64,000 bases of DNA. Source: Gammaproteobacteria bacterium (GTDB lineage Bacteria; Pseudomonadota; Gammaproteobacteria; GCA-001735895). The notes under the pieces are model-generated. The model ran no database searches. It had not been told where the DNA came from and saw nothing but the letters and a program-made list of their open reading frames with translations. A program made the translations under genes and the position numbers. The stretch is taken from NCBI GenBank assembly GCA_030066085.1, contig JASJCI010000040.1:1-64000 (forward strand). The letters are read 5' to 3'. Below are positions 54,474 through 63,563 of the stretch, piece by piece. Each line of letters opens with the position of its first letter. The first letter of the stretch is position 1.

Positions 54474-54758
54474 GCTGAGCTGGCGCAACAGCGTGAATTT
54501 CTCGTCCCCCATCAGGAAGGGGCGCAACTCATCGAGCAGCTGCTGGCGCGCGCGCGAGTTGACCCAGCGCTGCCAGGCATCCTCGCTGGTCCAGCTGGCG
54601 ATCACCTGGTAGCGATTGGGCCGGTGGATTTCGACCAGCGATTCACCCGATACGTAGCCCTGGGCGGATTCCATCACCCCCAGCAGGCGGACGATGGTCT
54701 CCTCGTAAAATCTTTCCAGCCCCTCGGCGACCTCGCGCTCGATGATGACCCTGATCAA
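54447..54758 (-). CDS. Antibiotic-biosynthesis-monooxygenase (ABM) domain protein
   Basis: 103 aa. Small ferredoxin-like ABM fold: IRVIIEREVAEGLERFYEET, GVMESAQGYVSGESLVEIHR (two parts), RYQVIASWTSEDAWQRWVNS. Such proteins act as cofactor-free or haem-degrading oxygenases or as stress sensors; no catalytic residue can be assigned. The TTG at 54758 is chosen because GGGAGG lies 5-6 bp before it and the domain begins there; upstream in-frame ATGs would extend into the divergent promoter. The C-terminus overlaps the rnpB promoter. Confidence 0.75.
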   Translation of the reverse strand: MIRVIIEREVAEGLERFYEETIVRLLGVMESAQGYVSGESLVEIHRPNRYQVIASWTSEDAWQRWVNSRARQQLLDELRPFLMGDEKFTLLRQLSFHQQPPAV

Positions 54759-54859
54759 GATTGCCTCCCACCGGCTCGATTCGCCGGCAACGTGTTCTAA
54801 AACATCGACGCAGCATATACAATCGTGCCCATAACACAATAATCATCGGAGGCATGCAG

Positions 54860-56680
54860 ATGACCTGGCACCAACAGATCTTGCGGGTAAACCTGAGCAC
54901 CGGAACCTGCACCAGGGAACCGCTCAACATGGAGTGGGCCGAGGCATATCTTGGATCACGCGGGCTCGGCAGCAAGTACCTGTACGAGGAGATGGATCCA
55001 AAGGCAGATTCGCTCTCTCCCGACAACAAGCTGATTTTCGCCACCGGCCCGCTGACCGGCACCAACGCCTCCACCAGTGGCCGTTACACGGTCATCTGCA
55101 AGGGCGCGTTGACCGATGCGATCGCCTGCTCGAATTCCGGCGGCAAGTTCGGCGGCGAGCTCAAGAATGCCGGCTACGACATGCTGATCATCGAGGGCAA
55201 GTCGGACAAGCCGGTTTACCTGCACATCGAGGACGACAAGGTCGAAATTTGCGATGCCGCCGAAATCTGGGGCAAGACCGTGTGGGAAACCGAGGATATC
55301 CTGGCGGCGAAATACCGCGATCCGCTGATGCGTTTCGCCGGTATCGGCCAGGCCGGCGAAAACCTGTGCCGTTACGCCTGCGTGGTCAACGACAAGCATC
55401 GCGCCGCCGGTCGCTCCGGCGTCGGCGCCGTGATGGGCTCGAAGAATCTCAAGACCATCGCCGTGCGCGGCAACAAGGGCACCCCGGTCAAGGATCCGAA
55501 GGCAACCTTCCAGATCATCAGCAAGGTCAACGCGCGCATGGACGATCGCGAGGGCATGGCGCGCGACGGCACGCTGGCGATGATGGACGTCACCAACGGT
55601 TTCGGCAGCCTGCCGACGCGCAACAACCGCAGCGTGCGCTTCGAGGGAGCCAACAAGCTCAATCCCGAGGCAATGCACACGCCGAACGAGAACGGCCATA
55701 CCAATATCGTGCAGAACGGCGCCTGTTTCGGCTGTACCATCGGCTGCGGCCGCATCTGCAAGATCGATCCGAACCACTGGTCGGTCAAGGACCGGCCGGA
55801 GTACCAGGGCGCTTCCGGCGGCCTCGAGTACGAGACCGCCTACGCGCTCGGCTCGGCTTGCGGTGTCGACGACATCGACGCGGCGACCTTCGCCGGCTTC
55901 ATCTGCAACGAGTACGGCATGGACCCGATCTCGCTCGGCGGCTCGATCGCGGCGGCAATGGAACTGTTCGACATCGGCGCGATCGACGAAAATATCACCG
56001 GCGGCATCAAGCTCGAGTTCGGCAACGCGCGCGCCCTGTGCGAAATCGCCGAACTCGCCGGCAAGGGCGAGGGTTTCGGCGCCGACGTCGCGATGGGTTC
56101 CAGGCGCCTGTGCGAGAAATACGGTCATCCGGACCTCGCGATGGTCGTCAAGGGCCAGGAATTTGCCGCCTACGACGGGCGTTCGATGCAGGGCATGGGC
56201 CTGGCCTACGCCACCAGCAACCGCGGCGCCTGCCACCTGCGCGCCGACCCCTACGGTCACGACTTCGAAACTACCGAGATTGCCGGCAAGGCCGAAATCG
56301 TGCGCGACACCCAGCGTGATGTCGCCTTTCTCGACTCCAGCGGCCTGTGCCTGTTCCCCGGCGGCTGCGGCTGGACCCTGGCGGACTACCGCGAACTGGT
56401 CGACGCGGTGACCGACTCCGACTGGTCGAGCGAAGAGCGCATGGCCGAAACCGGCGAACGCATCTGGGTCATGGAGCGCATGTTCAACCTGAGAGCCGGC
56501 CTGAGCAAGGCCGACGACACGTTGCCGAAACGTATCCTCGAGGAGCCGGCCGATGTCGGCACCGGCAAGGGACTGGTATGCAGGCTCGACGAGATGCTGC
56601 CGGAGTATTACCAGCTCTGCGGCTACGACGCGGACGGCGTGCCGACCAAAGAGACCCTGGACAGGCTCGGTCTCAGCTAG
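54860..56680 (+). CDS. Aldehyde:ferredoxin oxidoreductase family (tungsto/molybdo-bis-pterin) enzyme
   Basis: 606 aa. Oxidises aldehydes to acids, or the reverse, with a W- or Mo-pterin cofactor and one [4Fe-4S] cluster, exchanging electrons with ferredoxin-like partners. N-terminal domain ATGPLTGTNASTSGRYTVI and GGKFGGELKNAGYDMLIIEG; cluster ligands in GACFGCTIGCGRIC and the later GLCLFPGGCG; pterin loops AAGRSGVGAVMGSKNLK and EYETAYALGSACG. The ATG at 54860 (MTWHQQILRVNLSTG) is preferred because GGAGG lies 7 bp before it; the ATG at 54854 would be only 1 bp away. First gene of a compact unit with a MoaD-like gene and a rhodanese gene. No electron-transfer subunit is adjacent. Confidence 0.9.
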   Translation: MTWHQQILRVNLSTGTCTREPLNMEWAEAYLGSRGLGSKYLYEEMDPKADSLSPDNKLIFATGPLTGTNASTSGRYTVICKGALTDAIACSNSGGKFGGELKNAGYDMLIIEGKSDKPVYLHIEDDKVEICDAAEIWGKTVWETEDILAAKYRDPLMRFAGIGQAGENLCRYACVVNDKHRAAGRSGVGAVMGSKNLKTIAVRGNKGTPVKDPKATFQIISKVNARMDDREGMARDGTLAMMDVTNGFGSLPTRNNRSVRFEGANKLNPEAMHTPNENGHTNIVQNGACFGCTIGCGRICKIDPNHWSVKDRPEYQGASGGLEYETAYALGSACGVDDIDAATFAGFICNEYGMDPISLGGSIAAAMELFDIGAIDENITGGIKLEFGNARALCEIAELAGKGEGFGADVAMGSRRLCEKYGHPDLAMVVKGQEFAAYDGRSMQGMGLAYATSNRGACHLRADPYGHDFETTEIAGKAEIVRDTQRDVAFLDSSGLCLFPGGCGWTLADYRELVDAVTDSDWSSEERMAETGERIWVMERMFNLRAGLSKADDTLPKRILEEPADVGTGKGLVCRLDEMLPEYYQLCGYDADGVPTKETLDRLGLS

Positions 56681-56686
56681 CCAGCG

Positions 56687-56938
56687 GTGGAACTCACGGT
56701 CACGCTGTTCGGCGCGCTGCGCCATCACCTGCCGCCGGGCAGCGCTTTCAACAAGTGCCAGGTCAGTCTCGCCGCAGGCGCCAGCCTGGGCGACCTGCTG
56801 GCGGCACTGCCGCTGCCGGCGGACACCGCCTACATGGTGCTGTTGAACGACGAAAAGGTGCAGGCCGAGAACTTCAGCGCAATCAAGGTTACTACCGAAG
56901 ACAGCATCGTCTTGCTGCCACCGATCAAGGGCGGCTGA
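56687..56938 (+). CDS. MoaD/ThiS-family sulfur-carrier protein of the AOR cluster
   Basis: 83 aa ubiquitin-like fold: begins MELTVTLFGALRHHLP (GTG codon), has EDSIVLLPPIKGG at the end. The terminal Gly-Gly is adenylated and thiocarboxylated in MoaD/ThiS. In AOR gene clusters a dedicated MoaD-like protein is thought to help make the enzyme's bis-pterin cofactor. 6 bp after the AOR stop, so probably co-translated. Confidence 0.87.
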   Translation: MELTVTLFGALRHHLPPGSAFNKCQVSLAAGASLGDLLAALPLPADTAYMVLLNDEKVQAENFSAIKVTTEDSIVLLPPIKGG

Positions 56939-56945
56939 TTTTGCG

Positions 56946-57539
56946 GTGAAATTCACACTGCTGGCCGCTGCCCTGCTCCTGTCGAGTGCGGCGTCGAGGG
57001 CGGCGCCGGTCGAGGACGTCCAGCCAAAATGGCGCACGCCCTATGATCTCTACCTGACGCCGCGCGAAGCCTGGGAAATGAAGCAGGAACAGGTTGATCG
57101 GGTGTTACTGGTCGACGTGCGTACTCGCGGCGAGGTCAAGTATATCGGTATCGCAGACGCGGTCGACGCGCACATCCCGGTGCGCTTTCTGCGCGACGAC
57201 TATGCATGGAGCGAGAAATCCAGCACTTACCGCACGCGCGAAAATCCCGACTTCGTCGCCGCGGTGGAACGCCTGCTGGCCGCACGCGGGCAGGATCGGT
57301 CCACCCCGGTTATCCTGATGTGTCAGTCCGGATCGCGCGTACCGGCCGCGGCGCGCCTGCTGCATGCAGCCGGGTTCGACAGGGTCTATACCCAGTACCA
57401 GGGATTCGAGGGTATCAAGGCAAAAGACGGCCCGCGCAAGGGGCAGCGCGTGGTCAACGGCTGGAAGAACGCGAACCTGCCCTGGTCCTACAGGCTCGAC
57501 CCGGCAAAGATGTATTTCAATTTCGCGCCGCCGGAATAA
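56946..57539 (+). CDS. Exported rhodanese-domain protein
   Basis: 197 aa, GTG start. Signal peptide MKFTLLAAALLLSSAASRAA. One rhodanese domain: LTPREAWEMKQEQ, RVLLVDVRTRGEV, then the active-site loop LMCQSGSRVPAAARLL with the catalytic Cys. Transfers sulfane sulfur or senses thiols in the periplasm. 7 bp after the MoaD-like gene, so in the same operon. Being exported, it cannot directly charge the cytoplasmic MoaD-like protein unless the signal is not used, which is an open point. Confidence 0.85.
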   Translation: MKFTLLAAALLLSSAASRAAPVEDVQPKWRTPYDLYLTPREAWEMKQEQVDRVLLVDVRTRGEVKYIGIADAVDAHIPVRFLRDDYAWSEKSSTYRTRENPDFVAAVERLLAARGQDRSTPVILMCQSGSRVPAAARLLHAAGFDRVYTQYQGFEGIKAKDGPRKGQRVVNGWKNANLPWSYRLDPAKMYFNFAPPE

Positions 57540-57554
57540 CTCCGACGGGCCTGC

Positions 57555-59048
57555 TCAGTCCGGCACCGACTCGGAGCGCGTGATCTCGCCGCCGGCGTCG
57601 ATGGTATCCATGCGCACATCGAAACCCCACAGGCGATGCAGGTGCTTGAGTACTTCGACGCTGGTTTCCGCCAGCGGGACGTTGTTGTGCAGCACGTGGC
57701 GCAGCGTCAGCGTACGATCGCCACGAATATCGGCGTTGTAGATCTGGATGTTGGGCTCGTTCATGCTCAGGTTGTACTGGTTGGAGAGCACGTGCCGGAT
57801 ATGTCGGTAGCCATCGTCGTTGTGGATCGACGTGACCTCGAGTTCGCTCTGCTCCTCGTCGTCGAGAATCGAAAACAGTTTGAAGTCCCGGATCAGTCGC
57901 GGCGACAGGAACTGTGATATGAAACTCTCGTCCTTGAAGTTGCGCATCGCGAAGTCGAGCGTTTGCTGCCAGTCCGAGCCGGCGATATCGGGAAACCACC
58001 TGCGGTCCTCGTCATCGGGATCGGTGCAGATGCGCTTGATGTCGGTCATCATCGCGTAACCCAGCGCATAAGGATTGATGCCGCTGAAGTACGGGCTGTC
58101 GAAGTCCGGTTGCGATACCACGTTGGTGTGGCTCTGGATAAACTCGAGCATGAAGCCGTCGGTCACCTTGCCGCGATCGTAGAGCGCGTTCATGATGTGG
58201 TAGTGCCAGAAGCAGGCCCAGCCCTCGTTCATGACCTGGGTCTGGCGCTGCGGGTAGAAATACTGGCCGATCTTGCGCACGATACGCACGATTTCACGCT
58301 GCCATGGCTCCAGCAGCGGCGCGTTCTTTTCGATGAAATAGAGAATGTTTTCCTGCGGCTCTTCCGGGAAGTTGATCTTCGCGGCCGCCTCCTGCTCGGC
58401 TTCCTTGCGCGGTACGGTGCGGTACCACAGGTCGTTGACCTGCGACTGCAGGTATTCCTCGCGCTCCTTGAGCCGTTTCTGTTCCTCGCGCATCGACACC
58501 GGGTAAGGCCGCTTGTAGCGATCGACGCCGTGATTTTGCAGCGCGTGGCAGGAATCGAGCAGGTTTTCGACTTCTTCGATCCCGTAGCGTTCCTCGCAAT
58601 CGCTGACGTAACGCTTGGCGAATACCAGGTAATCGATGATTGCCTCGGCATCAGTCCAGGCGCGGAACAGGTAGTTGCCCTTGAAGAACGAGTTGTGGCC
58701 GAAACTGGCATGGGCGATGACCAGTGCCTGCATCATCATCGTGTTTTCTTCCATCAGGTAGGCAATACACGGATTGGAGTTGATGACGATCTCGTAGGCC
58801 AGCCCCATGTGCCCGCGGCGGTACTGCTGTTCGTTCTTGATGAAGTGTTTACCGAAGGACCAGTGACTATAGCCGATCGGCATGCCGACACTGGCATAGG
58901 CGTCGAGCATTTGCTCGGCGGTAATCAGCTCGATCTGGTTCGGGTAGGTGTCGAGCGCGTACTCCTCGGCGATATTGGCGATTTCGTCGTGGTATTGCTC
59001 GATCAGCTCGAAGGTCCACTCGGCACCGGTCGATATCGGTTTACTCAT
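57555..59048 (-). CDS. ycgB: SpoVR family protein YcgB
   Basis: 497 aa. SpoVR/YcgB family, highly conserved but without a known biochemical activity; linked to stress and stationary phase in enterobacteria and to the spore cortex in Bacillus. Family segments: [20 protein letters not shown] (two parts), [39 protein letters not shown] (two parts) and [18 protein letters not shown]. Start overlaps the yeaH stop by 4 bp. Last gene of the prkA-yeaH-ycgB operon. Confidence 0.95.
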   Translation of the reverse strand: MSKPISTGAEWTFELIEQYHDEIANIAEEYALDTYPNQIELITAEQMLDAYASVGMPIGYSHWSFGKHFIKNEQQYRRGHMGLAYEIVINSNPCIAYLMEENTMMMQALVIAHASFGHNSFFKGNYLFRAWTDAEAIIDYLVFAKRYVSDCEERYGIEEVENLLDSCHALQNHGVDRYKRPYPVSMREEQKRLKEREEYLQSQVNDLWYRTVPRKEAEQEAAAKINFPEEPQENILYFIEKNAPLLEPWQREIVRIVRKIGQYFYPQRQTQVMNEGWACFWHYHIMNALYDRGKVTDGFMLEFIQSHTNVVSQPDFDSPYFSGINPYALGYAMMTDIKRICTDPDDEDRRWFPDIAGSDWQQTLDFAMRNFKDESFISQFLSPRLIRDFKLFSILDDEEQSELEVTSIHNDDGYRHIRHVLSNQYNLSMNEPNIQIYNADIRGDRTLTLRHVLHNNVPLAETSVEVLKHLHRLWGFDVRMDTIDAGGEITRSESVPD

Positions 59049-60307
59049 TGCACCTGCTTCCGAAAAAATTCGCGGAATACCGGGTAGATGTCGTCATGCT
59101 CGCGGATATGCTGCATCGCGAAGTTGTCGTGCTTCTCGAGCAGGTTTTCGTAATGCATCCACAGCCCCTGGTGATCGCGCCGGGTAATTTCGACATAGGC
59201 GTAATAGCGCAGCAGCGGCAACAGTTCCTTGCTCAACAGTCGTTCGCAAATCGGCGAATCATCGTTCCAGTTGTCGCCGTCGGATGCCTGCGCGGCATAA
59301 ATATTCCAGTCGGTCGGCGGATAACGCTGCTTGATGATATCGCGGGTCATTTCCAGTGCGCTGGATACGATGGTACCGCCGGTCTCGCGCGAGTAGAAGA
59401 ACTCCTGCTCGTCGACTTCCTTGGCCTGCGTGTGGTGGCGGATGTAGACCACGTCGACATCCTTGTAGCTGCGCGTCAGGAACAGGTAGAGCAGGATGTA
59501 AAAGCGCTTGGCAATGTCCTTGGTCTCCTGGTCCATCGACCCCGAAACATCCATCAGGCAGAACATCACGGCCTGCGAGGTCGGCTCGGGGCGCTGCACG
59601 AAGTTGTTGAAGCGCAGGTCGAAGGTATCGATGAACGGGATCTTGCCGAGCCGCTCCCGCAGGTCCTCGATCTCTTCGATCAGTTCGGCACGGCGCTCGC
59701 CCTGCTCTCCCGGTTCCTGCTGCAGCGCCTGCAGCTCGATCTCGAGCTCGCGCAGCCGATGGCGCCTGCCGGCGCCCATGGCCACGCGGCGCGACAGCGC
59801 GGAGCGCAGCGAGCGCACGACATTGATGTTGGTCGGCACGCCGTCGGTGGTATAACCGGCACGCACGGTCTTGCTCTTGGTCATCTTGCGCAGCTGGTTT
59901 TTCTGCAGGTTGGGCAGTTCCAGGTCGTCGAACAGCATGTCGAGATACTCGTCCTTGGATATCTCGAAGACGAAATCATCCTCGCCTTCACCGCTATCGC
60001 TGGCCTTGCCGCCGCGCCCGCCGCCACCGCCCTCGGGACGCTTGATGCGGTCGCCGCGGGCAAACTCCTTGTTGCCGGGGTATACACCCTCGCGCACGCC
60101 ACCCTGGTCGCTGCGAAACACCGGTTCGGAAATATCGCGTGTCGGGATCGACACGCTTTCACCGCTATCGACATTGGTAATCGAGCGCTCCGAGATCTGC
60201 TCGGAGATCGCCTTCTTGATCTGCGTCTTGTATCGCCTCAGGAAGCGCTGCCGGTTGACCGTGCTCTTGCCCTTCGCGTTGGGACGCCTGTCTATGAGTT
60301 GCGCCAT
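59045..60307 (-). CDS. yeaH: YeaH (DUF444) von Willebrand A-like protein
   Basis: 420 aa. N-terminus [27 protein letters not shown]-type segment (here [20 protein letters not shown]), a Gly-rich region ([19 protein letters not shown]), a helical stretch, and a C-terminal vWA domain with the MIDAS motif [16 protein letters not shown]. Works in a conserved set with the PrkA kinase and SpoVR; proposed to respond to sustained nitrogen or carbon starvation. 23 bp downstream of prkA. Confidence 0.95.
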   Translation of the reverse strand: MAQLIDRRPNAKGKSTVNRQRFLRRYKTQIKKAISEQISERSITNVDSGESVSIPTRDISEPVFRSDQGGVREGVYPGNKEFARGDRIKRPEGGGGGRGGKASDSGEGEDDFVFEISKDEYLDMLFDDLELPNLQKNQLRKMTKSKTVRAGYTTDGVPTNINVVRSLRSALSRRVAMGAGRRHRLRELEIELQALQQEPGEQGERRAELIEEIEDLRERLGKIPFIDTFDLRFNNFVQRPEPTSQAVMFCLMDVSGSMDQETKDIAKRFYILLYLFLTRSYKDVDVVYIRHHTQAKEVDEQEFFYSRETGGTIVSSALEMTRDIIKQRYPPTDWNIYAAQASDGDNWNDDSPICERLLSKELLPLLRYYAYVEITRRDHQGLWMHYENLLEKHDNFAMQHIREHDDIYPVFREFFRKQVQ

Positions 60308-60330
60308 GTCGCCTTACCCGACGGACGGCG

Positions 60331-62253
60331 CTAGGAAGACTTGCGCACGCGCAGATACCACTCGCAGAGCAATCGCACCTGTTTCTCGGTGTAACCCTTC
60401 TCGACCATGCGCGAGACGAAGTCAGCGTGCTTTTTCTTTTCCTCTTCCGAGGCCTTGGCGCTGAACGAGATCACCGGCAACAGCTCCTCGGTATTGGAGA
60501 ACATCTTTTTCTCGATCACCGTGCGCAACTTTTCGTAGCTGACCCAGTTCGGGTTCTTGCCCTCGTTCTGCGCACGCGCGCGCAGTACGAAGTTGACCAC
60601 TTCGTTGCGGAAGTCCTTGGGATTTGAAATTCCGGCCGGCTTTTCGATTTTTTCCAGCTCTTCATTGAGCGACGCACGGCCGAAGTTTTCACCGGTTTCG
60701 GGATCACGGTACTCCTGGTCCTGGATCCAGAAATCGGCGTAAGTGACGTAGCGGTCGAAGATATTCTGGCCGTACTCGGAATAGGATTCGAGGTAGGACG
60801 TCTGGATTTCCTTGCCGATGAACTCGACGTAGTTCGGCACCAGGTAGGCCTTGATGTGCTCCAGGTACTTGTCGTGCAAGTCCTGCGGAAACTGTTCGCG
60901 CGCAATCTGCTGTTCCAGCACGTACAGCAGGTGCACCGGGTTCGCGGCCACTTCGCTCTGGTCGAAGTTGAACACGCGCGACAGGATCTTGAACGCGAAA
61001 CGCGTCGACAGGCCCTTCATCCCCTCGTCGACACCGGCGTAGTCGCGGTATTCCTGGTAGGACTTGGCCTTGGGGTCGGTATCCTTGAGGCTTTCGCCAT
61101 CGTATACCTTCATCTTCGAGTAGATACTCGAGTTTTCCGGCGGCACCAGGCGCGACAGCACGCTGAACTGGGCCAGCATCTCGAGCGTGTTCGGCGCGCA
61201 GGGCGCCTCCGACAGCGAACTGCTGACCAGCAGTTTGTCGTAAATCCTGATTTCTTCCGACACGCGCAGGCAGTAAGGCACCTTGACGATGTAAACCCGG
61301 TCGAGGAACGCCTCGTTGTTCTTGTTGTTGCGGAACGACTGCCATTCCGATTCGTTGGAGTGCGCCAGGATCGTGCCTTCGAACGGCAGCGCCGACAGGC
61401 CCTCGGTGCCGTTATAGTTACCTTCCTGGGTAGCCGTCAGCAGCGGATGCAGCACCTTGATCGGCGCCTTGAACATTTCGACGAACTCCATCAGGCCCTG
61501 GTTGGCGCGGCACAGCGCGCCGGAATAGCTGTAGGCGTCGGCGTCGTTCTGCGCGTAGTGCTCGAGCATGCGGATATCGACCTTGCCTACCAGCGCCGAG
61601 ATATCCTGGTTGTTTTCGTCACCGGGCTCGGTCTTGGCAATGGCCACCTGGTTCAGGATCGAAGGCTGCAGCTTCACCACCTTGAACTGGGTGATGTCAC
61701 CGCCGAACTCGTTGAGACGCTTGACCGCCCAGGGTGACATGATCTTGTTGAGGTAACGCCGCGCGATGCCGTAATCCTGCTCCAGGATTTCACCGTCTTC
61801 CTCGACATCGAACAGGCCCAGCGGCGACTCGAATACCGGCGAGTCCTTGATCGCGTAAATCGGCTGTCTTTCCATCAATACCTTGAGCCGGTCGGCAAGC
61901 GAGGACTTGCCGCCACCGACCGGGCCGAGCAGGTAGAGGATCTGTTTCTTTTCCTCGAGTCCCTGCGCCGCATGCTTGAAGTAAGACACGATCTGCTCGA
62001 TCGCGTCTTCCATGCCGTAGAACTCGGAAAACGCCGGGTAGCGGGCAATGACCTTGTTGGAGAAGATGCGCGAAAGACGGGAATCCTGGGAGGTATCGAT
62101 GAGTTCGGGTTCGCCGATGGCGGCCAGCATGCGCTCGGCGGCGGTAGCGTATACGAGCGGATTCTCCTTGCAGAGCTCCAGGTATTCCTGCAGGGAAAGC
62201 TCTTCTTGCATGTGTTGCTCGAAGCGCTGTTGATAACTTTCGAAAATGCTCAT
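60331..62253 (-). CDS. yeaG: PrkA-type AAA+/serine kinase YeaG
   Basis: 640 aa (E. coli YeaG 644). AAA+ core with Walker A LLGPVGGGKSSLADRLKVL and a C-terminal PrkA kinase-like domain. GTEGLSALPFEGTILAHSNE and FLDRVYIVKVPYCLRVSEE are typical family segments. In E. coli it is induced by sigma-S and nitrogen stress. The ATG at 62253 (MSIFESYQQRFEQH) is the family start; an in-frame ATG six codons upstream is less likely. Heads the operon with yeaH and ycgB. Confidence 0.95.
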   Translation of the reverse strand: MSIFESYQQRFEQHMQEELSLQEYLELCKENPLVYATAAERMLAAIGEPELIDTSQDSRLSRIFSNKVIARYPAFSEFYGMEDAIEQIVSYFKHAAQGLEEKKQILYLLGPVGGGKSSLADRLKVLMERQPIYAIKDSPVFESPLGLFDVEEDGEILEQDYGIARRYLNKIMSPWAVKRLNEFGGDITQFKVVKLQPSILNQVAIAKTEPGDENNQDISALVGKVDIRMLEHYAQNDADAYSYSGALCRANQGLMEFVEMFKAPIKVLHPLLTATQEGNYNGTEGLSALPFEGTILAHSNESEWQSFRNNKNNEAFLDRVYIVKVPYCLRVSEEIRIYDKLLVSSSLSEAPCAPNTLEMLAQFSVLSRLVPPENSSIYSKMKVYDGESLKDTDPKAKSYQEYRDYAGVDEGMKGLSTRFAFKILSRVFNFDQSEVAANPVHLLYVLEQQIAREQFPQDLHDKYLEHIKAYLVPNYVEFIGKEIQTSYLESYSEYGQNIFDRYVTYADFWIQDQEYRDPETGENFGRASLNEELEKIEKPAGISNPKDFRNEVVNFVLRARAQNEGKNPNWVSYEKLRTVIEKKMFSNTEELLPVISFSAKASEEEKKKHADFVSRMVEKGYTEKQVRLLCEWYLRVRKSS

Positions 62254-62648
62254 TGGGGCTACCTCGTCCATATTCGGATCAGGATCGGCACCCCTCGCTT
62301 TGCGTCATAACTGACCAGGCGCCGCCTGACAGAGTGTTCATCGTGGTGTTCGCTGACTAGCTTTAAGCATAGTCAATTTTCAGACGGCAGAGTTTCAATT
62401 TCGTTCATCCGTGTAACATTGTTCACTTCAGGAACGTCGAATCTGCCGCTCGACCGTCCTGGGCGCCTATTTTACCACGCCCAATCTGAACGATTAATTA
62501 ATCTATGCAAGAATTCGTCCAATTTGTTCTGCACAGGGGTTACGATCGCGTCGCATGCGCGGATCACCGCGGCCGGGGTCAAAGCATGGAACCGTTCTTT
62601 CCAGCCGTTAAATCAAGCAGTTAGGCTCGATACCAGCGAGCTGAAAAG
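62254..62648. other. 395-bp gene-free upstream region of prkA/yeaG
   Basis: Contains a long leader for yeaG and a sigma-S-like -10 (62363-62372). The part next to rsmI (62480-62648) has no tRNA, repeat or supportable gene; a 91-codon plus-strand reading frame there overlaps the rsmI end and looks random. Confidence 0.6.
62363..62372 (-). promoter_or_regulatory. Sigma-S-like -10 element of the yeaG-yeaH-ycgB operon
   Basis: Minus-strand CTATGCTTAA closely matches the extended sigma-S -10 consensus (CTAYACTTAA). No good sigma-70 -35 is placed at 17 bp; a TTGAAA lies further, at about 21 bp. About 110 bp of leader would precede the yeaG ATG. Confidence 0.5.
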
Positions 62649-63497
62649 TTACCTTGACGGGCGCTTGCCGCTCGCCTCGAGCGCCAGCGAGTAGAGTTCG
62701 TTTTTTGACTTGCCGGTAATGAGGGCGGCAATTTTCGTCGCGCTTTTGACGGGCAGCTCCGCGCACAAAATCGCCAGCAGACGGGCATCTTCGGTATTTA
62801 CCGCCTTGTCTTCGGCACGCGCCGCGTTATCGATCAGGACGACAAACTCACCCCGTGCCAGCGCCGGCTCGGCGCGCATCTCTGCCAGCAGATCCGCGGC
62901 TTGACCACGCAGAAAACGCTCGTGCCGCTTGGTCAGTTCCTTGGCCACGACGACGTCGCGATCCGGGGCTTCATCGACCAGCAGCTGCAGTAAATCGAGG
63001 ATCCGGTGAGTCGCCTCGAAAAGCACCAGGGTAGTGCGATTTTCGAGCAATTCGAGCAAGCGCTGGCGGCGTTCCCGGCCCTTCGACGGCAGAAACCCCT
63101 GGAAACGGAAGCCGTCGCTCGGCAGACCGGCGGCGCTCAACGCGGCAGCGATACTGCTCGCGCCCGGAATCGGCGACACCGTGATGCCCGCCACGTGTGC
63201 GCGGCGCACCAGGTCGAAGCCCGGATCGGAGATCAGGGGCGTGCCTGCATCGGAAATCAGGGCAACGCTCATGCCCTGTTCGAGCCGGGCGATGATTTCA
63301 GCACCACGCCGGCGCTCGTTATGATCGTGCAGCGACAGCATCGGCGTGTCGATGCCGAAGTGATCGAGCAGCCGTGCGCTATGGCGGGTATCCTCGGCGG
63401 CAATCAGGTCCACCGACCCGAGGGTGTCGATAGCGCGCAGGCTCATGTCCTGCAGGTTACCGATCGGGGTCGCGACAATATAGAGTACGCCGGGCAT
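62649..63497 (-). CDS. rsmI: 16S rRNA (cytidine1402-2'-O)-methyltransferase RsmI
   Basis: 282 aa. Methylates the 2'-OH of C1402, the same nucleotide modified by RsmH. Tetrapyrrole-methylase fold with LYIVATPIGNLQDMSLRAID at the start, DLIAAEDTRHSARLLDHFGI, LISDAGTPLISDPGF and PIPGASSIAAALSAAGL. ATG at 63497. Divergent from the lipoprotein gene, the usual yraL-yraM arrangement. Confidence 0.97.
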   Translation of the reverse strand: MPGVLYIVATPIGNLQDMSLRAIDTLGSVDLIAAEDTRHSARLLDHFGIDTPMLSLHDHNERRRGAEIIARLEQGMSVALISDAGTPLISDPGFDLVRRAHVAGITVSPIPGASSIAAALSAAGLPSDGFRFQGFLPSKGRERRQRLLELLENRTTLVLFEATHRILDLLQLLVDEAPDRDVVVAKELTKRHERFLRGQAADLLAEMRAEPALARGEFVVLIDNAARAEDKAVNTEDARLLAILCAELPVKSATKIAALITGKSKNELYSLALEASGKRPSR

Positions 63498-63563
63498 GTA
63501 AAAGAGTGTACACTACCGCGTCGTCATACCCTTGTGAATTGCCGGCAGGCCCGTCCCCTCTCG

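Noticed and set aside
54032-54478. Plus-strand open frames at 54032-54478 and 54207-54800
   Set aside because: They lie opposite rnpB and the ABM gene. The conserved RNase P RNA core explains the sequence.
54956-57037. 693-codon minus-strand open frame opposite the AOR cluster
   Set aside because: High-GC antisense shadow: it covers three well-identified plus-strand genes, has no recognisable domain and its composition (His/Ala/Val/Gly-rich, runs of AVVD-like residues) is typical of such shadows.
62419-62694. 91-codon plus-strand frame upstream of yeaG
   Set aside because: No ribosome-binding site, no family, overlaps the rsmI end and shows no codon bias.
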